Shown piece by piece: positions 57,470 to 64,000 of a stretch of DNA of 64,000 nt. Each line of letters opens with the position of its first letter. Position 1 is the first letter of the stretch. The translations under genes were made by a program, and so were the position numbers. This stretch comes from an uncultured Clostridia bacterium (GTDB lineage: Bacteria > Bacillota > Clostridia > Christensenellales > Borkfalkiaceae), in contig CAKQKI010000002.1 of assembly GCA_934248055.1 (NCBI GenBank), positions 1-64,000 of the forward strand, written 5' to 3'. Under the pieces are notes generated by a model. The model saw nothing but the letters and a program-made list of their open reading frames with translations, was not told the origin of the DNA and made no database searches.

Positions 57470-57766
57470 TTATTTCTTTTTCTTTTTGGGGTTGGTTTTA
57501 GACGGCGAAAGTTTAGAAGATTTTTCTATAACCCCCGCTTTTACGAGAAGGTTTTTAACCGTTTCGGTGGGCTGAACGCCGTTTGCGATCCATTTTTTAG
57601 CCTTTTCGACGTCTATAACGACTTCTGCGGGATCGGTATTCGGATTGTAGTGTCCGATTTTTTCGATGTACGCGCCGTCTCTTGCCACTCTTGCGTCGAC
57701 TACGACGATTCTGTATAAAGCGTTATCTTTATCGCCGAGCCTTGTAAGTCTCATTTTTACTGCCAT
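57470..57766 (-). CDS. rpsP: 30S ribosomal protein S16
   Basis: A 98-residue S16 with MAVKMRLTRLGDKDNALYRIVV, the family start, and IEKIGHYNPNTDP. The C-terminus ends in a lysine run. It lies between ffh and khpA, with a GGAGG site. Confidence 0.97.
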   Translation of the reverse strand: MAVKMRLTRLGDKDNALYRIVVVDARVARDGAYIEKIGHYNPNTDPAEVVIDVEKAKKWIANGVQPTETVKNLLVKAGVIEKSSKLSPSKTNPKKKKK

Positions 57767-57798
57767 TGTTTTATCCTCCGATAATTATTTTCGTTTTA

Positions 57799-59124
57799 TC
57801 ACATAAACGGAAAACGTTTTTTTCCGCCTTTTAACTGTTTCATAAGGGTTTTAGCCTGTTCGAATTGCTTTAAGAGTTGATTTATCTCCTGAACAGACGT
57901 GCCGCTGCCGCCCGCAATTCTGTTTTTTCTCGAATAATTGAGTACGGACGGGTCTTTTCTCTCGCGCTTCGTCATCGATAAAATTATCGCCTTGGTGCGT
58001 TCGAGTTTTTTCTCGTCTATATCGCCCGCCGCGTTTTTAAGTTTGCCCGAATTAAATCCCGGAAGCATACTCATAACTTCCTGCGCGCCGCCCATTTTTT
58101 TGAGCATTTCGAACTGGGAAAGGTAATCGTCGAGAGTGAAAGAGTTTTCTTTCATCTTCTTTTCGATTTTTTTTATTTCGTCTTCCGAAACGGCTTGCTG
58201 AGCCTTTTCTATAAGACTCATAACGTCGCCCATACCGAGTATGCGCTTTGCCATACGGTCGGGATAGAACGGTTCGAGATCGCCGAGTTTTTCGCCTACG
58301 CTCGCAAATTTTATCGGTTTACCCGTAACAGCCTTTACCGAAAGGCACGCTCCGCCGCGCGTATCGCCGTCGAGTTTGGTAAGCACTACGCCCGTTACGG
58401 GAAGTTGCTCGTTGAACGATTTTGCCACGTTTACCGCGTCCTGCCCCGTCATAGAGTCTATCGTAAGAAGAATTTCACAAGGTTTTACCTTTTCGGTTAT
58501 GACTTCGAGTTCGCGCATAAGTTCGCCGTCGATATGAAGTCTTCCGGCGGTATCTATAATCACCGTGTCAAAACCGTAACGACTTGCGTAAGCAACGCCG
58601 TTTTCGGCTATTTTAACGGGGTCGCCCTGACCTTCTTCGTAAACTTCCGCGCCCGCCTGCTTTCCTACTATTTTAAGTTGATTTACGGCCGCCGGACGAT
58701 ACACGTCACACGCGACAAGCAAAGGCTTTTTGCCGCTTTTTTTAAGATAAAGCGCAAGTTTTCCGCACAGAGTGGTTTTGCCCGCGCCCTGAAGACCGCA
58801 CATCATAACGACGGTGGGCGGTCTGTCCGCCACCGAAAGCCCGGAATTTCGCGATCCCATAAGTTCGGTGAGTTCGTCAGACACTATTTTGATAACCTGC
58901 TGAGCGGGACTTAAACTTTTTAAAACTTCCTGTCCTACCGCTTTTTCGCTTACTTTATTCACGAAATCTTTCGCAACCGAAAGATTAACGTCCGCTTCGA
59001 GAAGAGCGACTCTCACTTCGCGCATAGCCTGCTTTATTTCAAGTTCGGTTAGCCTTCCTTTTTTTGTGAGTTTTGAAAAAACGTGATTGAGTTTTTCGCT
59101 GAGCCCCGAAAATACGCTTGCCAT
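57799..59124 (-). CDS. ffh: Signal recognition particle protein Ffh
   Basis: A 441-residue SRP54 protein for co-translational membrane targeting. The N domain is residues 1-85. The G domain has CGLQGAGKTTLCGKLA, DTAGRLHID, and TKLDGDTRGGACLS. The methionine-rich M domain (residues 300-441) ends in FPFM and binds the SRP RNA and signal peptides. Its start shares the last base of ylxM. No SRP RNA gene was recognised in the window. Confidence 0.97.
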   Translation of the reverse strand: MASVFSGLSEKLNHVFSKLTKKGRLTELEIKQAMREVRVALLEADVNLSVAKDFVNKVSEKAVGQEVLKSLSPAQQVIKIVSDELTELMGSRNSGLSVADRPPTVVMMCGLQGAGKTTLCGKLALYLKKSGKKPLLVACDVYRPAAVNQLKIVGKQAGAEVYEEGQGDPVKIAENGVAYASRYGFDTVIIDTAGRLHIDGELMRELEVITEKVKPCEILLTIDSMTGQDAVNVAKSFNEQLPVTGVVLTKLDGDTRGGACLSVKAVTGKPIKFASVGEKLGDLEPFYPDRMAKRILGMGDVMSLIEKAQQAVSEDEIKKIEKKMKENSFTLDDYLSQFEMLKKMGGAQEVMSMLPGFNSGKLKNAAGDIDEKKLERTKAIILSMTKRERKDPSVLNYSRKNRIAGGSGTSVQEINQLLKQFEQAKTLMKQLKGGKKRFPFM

Positions 59125-59432
59125 TACAACTCTCCTATGAGTTTTAAAATCTCCGCTCTGACCTGTTCGCCTTCTATGTTTTTCGCAACGGCTGCAAGTT
59201 CACGCTTTTTTTGAAGTAATTTAAGATTTTTTTCGTAAGTTTCAAGTGCTTCTCTCGCCTTGCCGAGAAAATCGTTCACCGCCTGACGGGATATTCCTTT
59301 AAGTTCGGAAATTTCGCTTATAGACAAATCGCAAAGATAGTAAAGATTAAACGCGTCCGCCTGTCTTTCGGTAAGCAGCGAACCGTACTCTTCGTAAAGT
59401 TCGGAATAATCGAATTTGCTTTTCTCGTCCAT
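59124..59432 (-). CDS. ylxM: YlxM helix-turn-helix protein, SRP-associated
   Basis: A 102-residue protein with a sigma-factor-like HTH (LTERQADAFNLYYLCDLSISEISELKGISRQAVNDFL). In streptococci YlxM binds the SRP and stimulates FtsY/Ffh GTPase activity. I chose the ATG at 59432; a longer frame uses a GTG at 59450 that lies inside the promoter and so cannot be on the transcript. The -10 box ends only 9 bases before this ATG and no ribosome binding site exists, so translation is probably leaderless. Confidence 0.9.
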   Translation of the reverse strand: MDEKSKFDYSELYEEYGSLLTERQADAFNLYYLCDLSISEISELKGISRQAVNDFLGKAREALETYEKNLKLLQKKRELAAVAKNIEGEQVRAEILKLIGEL

Positions 59433-59441
59433 CGCGTTGAA

Positions 59442-59470
59442 ATTATACACTAAAAAAAACGCGCTGTCAA
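59442..59470 (-). promoter_or_regulatory. Promoter of the ylxM-ffh operon
   Basis: Consensus TTGACA (59465-59470) and TATAAT (59442-59447) with a 17-base spacer. The -35 box is part of the 3' arm of the terminator that ends the upstream operon. Confidence 0.8.
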
Positions 59471-59491
59471 GCGTTTTTACTTGACAGCGCG
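59453..59491 (-). terminator. Terminator of the panT-coaX-ispG-polC-like operon
   Basis: GCGCTGTCAAG/CTTGACAGCGC, 11 perfect pairs with an 8-base loop, then G and eight T on the minus strand. Confidence 0.85.
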
Positions 59492-59510
59492 AATTTAATT
59501 AAACGTTGTC

Positions 59511-59535
59511 CGCAATCGATTGCGTTTGAACACGG
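59511..59535. repeat. Dispersed repeat fragment, TIR2 type
   Basis: CGATTGCGTTTGAAC with flanking CGCAAT matches the inner part of TIR2. It lies between the PolC-like gene and its terminator. Confidence 0.55.
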
Positions 59536-59538
59536 TAA

Positions 59539-61083
59539 TCATCTCGACGCGTCCGCGTTTTTATTTTCGTCGCGCATGAGTTCCAGAAAAAGTTCTGCCG
59601 TCGCGTAAGCGTCGGACAAAGCGCGGTGATGATGAAAAGTTATGCCGTAATGCTCGCAAACCACGTTGAGTTTGTATTTTGCTAGACCCGGTAAAATTTT
59701 TCTCGACAAAGAAAGCGTGTCTATCGTTTTGTTTTTCATATCGAATCCGCAGGATTTACCCGCGTTTCTTAAAAATCTGAAATCGAAATCGACGTTATGC
59801 CCTATAAAAGCGGTATCGCCGAGAAATTTATAAAAATCGGGGTACGCGTCTTCTATAAAAGGAGCGTCTTTAACGAGTTCGTCGTCTATTCCCGTAAGTT
59901 CGGTTATTCTTTCGGGAATGCTTACGCGCGGATTGATAAGAGTCTGAAATTGTTCGGTTATAACGCCGTTTACTATTTTTATCGCGCCTATTTCGGTAAC
60001 CTTGTCGCTCAAAGGATCCGTTCCCGTCGTTTCAACGTCTACCACGGTGAACGTATCGTTCTTTACGCTGTACGGCAATTCGCCGCGCACGGTAAAGAAA
60101 TCGTCCTGCCGCGCCGTTTCCGATTTTTCGGGAAAAACCACCGAATATTTTTCGGGAGCGCGCTTTGACGGGAGTTGTAACGGTTCGTAACCGTCGGGAA
60201 ATTCGCAGAAATGATAACCGCGGATTATCAGACTTTTTCTGCCGTTATACGTTTCGTTTTCGCCGCGGACTATTATAACGCTGCCCGCTTCCACTTTTTT
60301 GAGTTTTTTTATTTTGTTCTGATCGGCGGTGAAAAAATTACCGCTCAATTCGCCCGTTTTATCGTTGAGAGTAATAACGAAAAAAGGCTTGCCTTTTTTA
60401 GTGATTTTTTCTTCTTTCGAAACGACCGCGCCGGCAAAATAAACCTGACCGTCGACCTTGTCGCCGTCCGCTATGTATACCGCGGTATCGTATAAAGCGT
60501 CGTCGCAGTATTTAAACACGCTTTTCATTTTAACCCGTCGTATATCCGAACTTTCCATTTCGCTTTCGTTTGCCGTTATTTCTTCGTAAACTATTTTTTC
60601 GCTTTTCTTTTCGGTTATGCGCGCGCCGCCCGAAAAATCGTTGCTGTAATTGCGGTTTAAACTGTCGTTAAGCCCGTCTAAAACAGCCGAACGCGAAAGA
60701 TAATCGCATATTTCCGCCGTTACCGCTATTTCGTAAACGACGCGCTTATCCGCTTTGAGTATATTCACGTCGTTTTCGGAAATAAAGCCGCCTACGGAAG
60801 CGCAATTGTTTTGCAGATAATCAAGAATCGCTTTCTTCGCAATGTCGGCGTCGGCAATCGCCTTTTCCGCGGAAACAACCGCTTTAAAGCCTTCCGGAAG
60901 ACGCTTTTTTATAGCCGACGCAATAAAATTTTTACCGCTTTCGCTTATTACCGCGTCGCTCACAACCGAAATTTCGGCGATTTTGTTTTTTTCGTAAATA
61001 GTGGCGGATTTAAGGCGTACGTCGCCAAGCGATCCGTCCACGTTTTTAAGCGTATTCAAAAGTTCGTCACACGAGTTTTGCAA
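59539..61083 (-). CDS. PolC-like protein with N-terminal, OB and exonuclease domains only
   Basis: A 514-residue protein in the position where Clostridia encode polC, after ispG. Residues 1-190 resemble the N-terminal region of PolC. Residues 200-300 are an OB fold (VDGQVYFAGAVVSKEEKITKKGKP, a strand pattern as in PolC). Residues 340-505 are a DEDDh proofreading exonuclease: TVVDVETTGTDP, HNVDFDFRFLRN and HRALSDAYATAEL. The PHP domain that normally surrounds the exonuclease, and the whole polymerase part of PolC (about 900 residues), are absent, and a terminator follows. It looks intact rather than frayed, so it may be a free proofreading or repair exonuclease. Confidence 0.8.
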   Translation of the reverse strand: MQNSCDELLNTLKNVDGSLGDVRLKSATIYEKNKIAEISVVSDAVISESGKNFIASAIKKRLPEGFKAVVSAEKAIADADIAKKAILDYLQNNCASVGGFISENDVNILKADKRVVYEIAVTAEICDYLSRSAVLDGLNDSLNRNYSNDFSGGARITEKKSEKIVYEEITANESEMESSDIRRVKMKSVFKYCDDALYDTAVYIADGDKVDGQVYFAGAVVSKEEKITKKGKPFFVITLNDKTGELSGNFFTADQNKIKKLKKVEAGSVIIVRGENETYNGRKSLIIRGYHFCEFPDGYEPLQLPSKRAPEKYSVVFPEKSETARQDDFFTVRGELPYSVKNDTFTVVDVETTGTDPLSDKVTEIGAIKIVNGVITEQFQTLINPRVSIPERITELTGIDDELVKDAPFIEDAYPDFYKFLGDTAFIGHNVDFDFRFLRNAGKSCGFDMKNKTIDTLSLSRKILPGLAKYKLNVVCEHYGITFHHHRALSDAYATAELFLELMRDENKNADASR

Positions 61084-62122
61084 TTTTCTCTATTTCCTTT
61101 ATGAATTCTTCTTTTGCCGATGAAAAAGGTACTTTTTTTACTACTTTTCCTTTTTGGAATATCACGCAGAAATCTTTTGACCCCGCTATTCCTATATCCG
61201 CGTCGGCGGCTTCGCCGGGTCCGTTCACAACGCAGCCCATAACCGCTATTTTCATAGGTTTTTTAATACCCGCGGTAAGCCTTTCCACTTCTTCGGCAAG
61301 ACCTATCGAATCGTATTCCGTTCTGCCGCACGTGGGGCAGGAAACGACTTCGGCGTAATCTTTTTCTATTCCCGCCGCCCTTAAAATTTCGTGAGCCGCA
61401 ATCGGCTCTTTTACGGGGTCGGCGGTTAAACTTACGCGCATAGTGTCGCCTATGCCGCTTAAAAGCAACGCGCCTAAACCTACGGCGCTTTTTAAAAGCC
61501 CCGATTTATAAGTACCCGCTTCGGTAACTCCGATATGGAGCGGATAATTCGTCTTTTCCGAAAGATATTTATACGTTTTCACGGTGAGCGGAACGCTGCT
61601 CGCCTTTGCCGAAACGACTATGTTTTTAACGCCGAATTTTTCAAGCAGATAAACGTTTTTAAGCGCGCTTTCCGCAAGAGATATTTCGTTTTTACCGTAT
61701 TTTTTTAAAAATTCTCTCTCTATGCTGCCCGTATTAGAACCTACTCTTACGGGAACGTTATACTCTTTAAGGCAGTCGGCAACCTTTCTGATTCTGCTTT
61801 CTCCGCCGATGTTACCGGGGTTTATGCGGATTTTATCCGCTCCGTTTTCAACCGATAAAATCGCAAGCCTGTAATCGAAATGAATATCCGCAACCACGGG
61901 AACGGGGGAATTTTCTTTTACGGTTTTAAGCGCGAAAGCGTCGGCTTCGTCTTTTACGGCAAGCCTTACTATATCGCAACCTGCGTCGTATAAAGCGTTT
62001 ATCTGCTTTATAACTTCGCCCGTTTTTTCCGTTTTGATATTCGTCATCGACTGCACGGCGATTTTTTCGCCGCCGCCTATCGCCACTTTGCCGATATTAA
62101 CCCTTTCAGTCATTTTTTTCAC
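61067..62122 (-). CDS. ispG: 4-hydroxy-3-methylbut-2-enyl diphosphate synthase (GcpE)
   Basis: A 351-residue iron-sulfur enzyme of the MEP isoprenoid pathway. The TIM-barrel N-terminal part has VQSMTNIKTEKTGEVIKQI and IRINPGNIGG; the C-terminal part binds the 4Fe-4S cluster through CPTCGRTEYD and GCVVNGPGEA. It overlaps coaX by 17 bases and the PolC-like gene by 17 bases. ispG next to polC is a common clostridial order. Confidence 0.96.
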   Translation of the reverse strand: MKKMTERVNIGKVAIGGGEKIAVQSMTNIKTEKTGEVIKQINALYDAGCDIVRLAVKDEADAFALKTVKENSPVPVVADIHFDYRLAILSVENGADKIRINPGNIGGESRIRKVADCLKEYNVPVRVGSNTGSIEREFLKKYGKNEISLAESALKNVYLLEKFGVKNIVVSAKASSVPLTVKTYKYLSEKTNYPLHIGVTEAGTYKSGLLKSAVGLGALLLSGIGDTMRVSLTADPVKEPIAAHEILRAAGIEKDYAEVVSCPTCGRTEYDSIGLAEEVERLTAGIKKPMKIAVMGCVVNGPGEAADADIGIAGSKDFCVIFQKGKVVKKVPFSSAKEEFIKEIEKIAKLV

Positions 62123-62894
62123 CCGAATTCATTTCGTAAATAATTCTCAGTCCTTCAAGAGTAAGAAGGCGGTCTATACGGGTTATGCAATCGACTTCTT
62201 CGGCAATCATTTTGCCCATACCGCCCGTTGCGGTAACGGAAATTTCGCTTACGCCGAGTTCTTCTTTTATCTTTTTTACTATATTTTCAACAAGCCCCGC
62301 AAAGCCGAAAATCACGCCCGCCTGCATACACGCCTGAGTGTTTTTACCGAGAACGCTCTTCGGCGGCTCTAATTCTATCATGGGAAGTTGCGCGGTATTG
62401 TTTACAAGACCTTCGAGCGCGGTTTTTATTCCCGGCGCGATAACTACTCCCGTAAGTTCGCCTTTTGCGGTAATAACGTCGAAAGTGGTTGCCGTTCCGA
62501 AATCTATAACTATCATAGGCTTGCCGTCGCCGTATTTTCTGTAAGCGGCAACGCAGTTCGCTATAATATCGGCGCCTACTTCTCTCGGATTGTCCGCCTT
62601 AACGTTTATGCCCGTTTTAACGCCCGCGCCTATCATAAGCGGATTTATGCCGAAAAAATATTCGCACATGTGGCTTATCGTATAGTTAAGCGACGGTATA
62701 ACCGACGATACGACGATACCTTTAACGTCTTTCGTTGCTATATCCGAACTTCTTAAAAGATTTATAAGCGTTGCGCCGTACTCGTCGGCAGTGCGCGTGT
62801 GGCGTGACGAAACGCGGTACGAAGCCTTTAAAATTTTACCGTCGAAAACCGCGTATTTTATGTTGGTGTTGCCTATATCTATACATAAAAGCAT
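62106..62894 (-). CDS. coaX: Type III pantothenate kinase
   Basis: A 262-residue ASKHA-fold kinase for the first step of coenzyme A synthesis. The phosphate motif is CIDIGNTNIKYAVF; GADIIANCVAAY and the IDFGTATTFDVI block follow, then ATGGMGKMIAEE. CoaX needs a monovalent cation and is not inhibited by CoA. It is 4 bases after an ECF S component gene, which suggests joint uptake and phosphorylation of pantothenate. Confidence 0.96.
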   Translation of the reverse strand: MLLCIDIGNTNIKYAVFDGKILKASYRVSSRHTRTADEYGATLINLLRSSDIATKDVKGIVVSSVIPSLNYTISHMCEYFFGINPLMIGAGVKTGINVKADNPREVGADIIANCVAAYRKYGDGKPMIVIDFGTATTFDVITAKGELTGVVIAPGIKTALEGLVNNTAQLPMIELEPPKSVLGKNTQACMQAGVIFGFAGLVENIVKKIKEELGVSEISVTATGGMGKMIAEEVDCITRIDRLLTLEGLRIIYEMNSGEKND

Positions 62895-62898
62895 CGTT

Positions 62899-63495
62899 TT
62901 ATCTCTCCGTTTTGTTTTTTACCGCTTTCAGAACGAAATAAAGCGAAGGCGCAAGTATCAGATTAACCGCCGCTTCGATAACGTAATTCCAACCTGCGCA
63001 ACCTATAATAAGAAAATAAATAACGCTGTTGCCGCCCGCGAAATTTGCCGCTATCGTACCCGACATAGTAAGCGCGCCGAGTATAAAAAGCCCCGTGTTC
63101 ACGGTCGGTGCAACTATCGCCGCGACTATGGTCGCCGCTTTTTCGTTTTTATTCTTTAAAAGATTGTAAGCAGCGCCCGCCGCCGCGCCAGCCGCCGCGC
63201 CTTTTACTATACACGTGAGCGAAGTAAGAACGGGGTGATCCGCAAACAATACGTGCGTGAACTGGTTTGCGCCCGTAATTCCCGTTATAAGCACTATAAC
63301 GCCGAACGCAAAACCTAAAAAAGCCCCCGTCCATACGCCGCAGACCATTGCGCCGAGAACTATAGGCACGAGAACGAAACTAAGTTCCGCAAATCCGAGA
63401 TTTATGCTGCCGAGTACGGTTTGCAATAAAATTATCATTGCAAGAAGCGTACCCGTTACGGCTACGTTGTAAGCCGAAAGTCTTTTGTTTTCCAT
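62899..63495 (-). CDS. ECF transporter S component, probably pantothenate
   Basis: A 198-residue membrane protein with six hydrophobic segments, including the family block GFAELSFVLVPIVLGAMVCGVWTGAFLGFAFG. S components capture a vitamin and hand it to the shared ECF module. Its tight coupling to coaX (4 bases) argues for pantothenate (PanT-like). I chose the ATG at 63495, which follows a CGGAGGCG site; an upstream start would add 15 unlikely residues. Confidence 0.82.
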   Translation of the reverse strand: MENKRLSAYNVAVTGTLLAMIILLQTVLGSINLGFAELSFVLVPIVLGAMVCGVWTGAFLGFAFGVIVLITGITGANQFTHVLFADHPVLTSLTCIVKGAAAGAAAGAAYNLLKNKNEKAATIVAAIVAPTVNTGLFILGALTMSGTIAANFAGGNSVIYFLIIGCAGWNYVIEAAVNLILAPSLYFVLKAVKNKTER

Positions 63496-63569
63496 AACGC
63501 CTCCGATCGGGTTTACGAGAATACCCGTTAGACTAGCCACAGGCTAAAATAATATTGTAGTCAAGCCCT

Positions 63570-63849
63570 TAGCCACAAGTGACTGCGTTTGAACCCGCCA
63601 AAGCGCCGATATTTACGCGCTTTATGCCGAATTCTCCTTCGTCCGTACCGCCAAGTACGAACAAGTCGCCTTCGACAGAAATCATCGAAAATAGCGGCGT
63701 TTTGGTTGCCTGCAAGTATTGCGTTGCGTTTTCAGGTTAAGACGCGGCGCGCAAGCGGTATAATACACTCGTATATGACGATTGCGGAACAATGTATTAG
63801 CCTGAAAGCACGACGCAAAACCGAGTTCAAACGCAATCGCTTGTGGCTA
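63570..63849. repeat. 280-bp dispersed element, TIR2 type (copy B)
   Basis: It is bounded by 28-base terminal inverted repeats (25 identical) starting TAGCCACAAG and containing TGCGTTTGAAC. The core aligns with copy A at 44351-44628 at the same offsets (ATTTACGCGC at 41 against 40, ATCATCGAAA at 111 against 110), including a GTAC-capped hairpin (63637-63665) and a long inverted repeat (63724-63818). No coding potential. It fills most of the 488-base gap before the last gene; a TAGCCACAG scrap precedes it at 63535. Confidence 0.85.
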
Positions 63850-63983
63850 CGAAAGGTGCTTGCTCTTTATATTGTACAATAAACGCAAAAAAAATTCAAC
63901 CGCTTTGTAACACTTTTTTTTCGTTGAGAGTAAAATATAGTGATAGCGATATCAAACAAAAATTTCTCGGAGGAAAAATCTTC

Positions 63984-64000
63984 ATGATGAACTGTTTCGG
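63984..64000 (+). CDS. Start of a plus-strand gene cut by the window edge
   Basis: An ATG at 63984 (and another at 63987) follows a CGGAGGA ribosome binding site at good spacing. Only about six codons are visible, so no product can be named. Confidence 0.55.

Overview
The window looks like a chromosomal segment of a low-to-mid GC Gram-positive anaerobe of the Clostridia type. Evidence: zinc-ribbon versions of S18 and L32, spoVT and two SpoVB-type flippases, PolC-family domains, pta-ackA next to yceD-rpmF and tmcAL, ispG next to a polC-like gene, ECF S components, ROK glucokinase and Lgt-dependent lipoproteins. A lineage near Christensenellales is a guess; no rRNA is present. Most genes lie on the minus strand in long, overlapping operons. 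No phage, transposase or CRISPR array was seen.

Layout. 1-3.1 kb: a truncated GH94-type glycoside phosphorylase, a small unknown gene and tRNA-Arg(CCT), followed by a gene-free stretch with a decayed tRNA-like sequence. 3.6-6.3 kb: RNase G and rpsF-ssb-rpsR. 6.4-12.4 kb: an exonuclease-BRCT protein, a lipoprotein, a patatin, a split chromate transporter and lgt. 12.5-20 kb: proBAC, divergent mrp-yqeY, yceD-rpmF and pta-ackA. 20-24 kb: tmcAL and a metal-efflux operon (CadC-like repressor, HMA protein, P1B ATPase) with a clear operator. 24-30.4 kb: glucokinase, unknown and exported proteins, and an operon of HPr-like, DUF4364 and TSCPD proteins. 30.5-36.5 kb: secA-prfB-tsaD, comFC and a LysM protein. 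36.6-46.5 kb: a flippase, folate transporter FolT under a THF riboswitch, YetF and DUF4363 proteins, a MarR-controlled heterodimeric ABC exporter, a HAD phosphatase and a DeoR regulator. 46.5-46.9 kb: tRNA-Cys, -Gly and -Val. 47-53 kb: trmL, a nitrilase-like protein, dusB, mazG, a flippase, spoVT and rplS. 53-59.5 kb: the ylxM-ffh-rpsP-khpA-rimM-trmD-rbgA-rnhB-yraN-methyltransferase operon. 59.5-63.5 kb: a truncated PolC-like exonuclease, ispG, coaX and an ECF S component, probably for pantothenate.

The most unusual content is non-coding: a family of dispersed repeats. Two copies of about 280 bp share a structured core but carry different terminal inverted repeats, and fragments sit at gene ends, twice supplying the stop codon. 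One core hairpin shows a compensatory base change between copies. Also notable: a polC-position gene that keeps only the N-terminal, OB and exonuclease parts of PolC; operons whose promoters lie so close to the start codon that the mRNA should be nearly leaderless; and a terminator whose 3' arm contains the -35 box of the next operon.

All assignments come from reading the sequence; no database search was possible.
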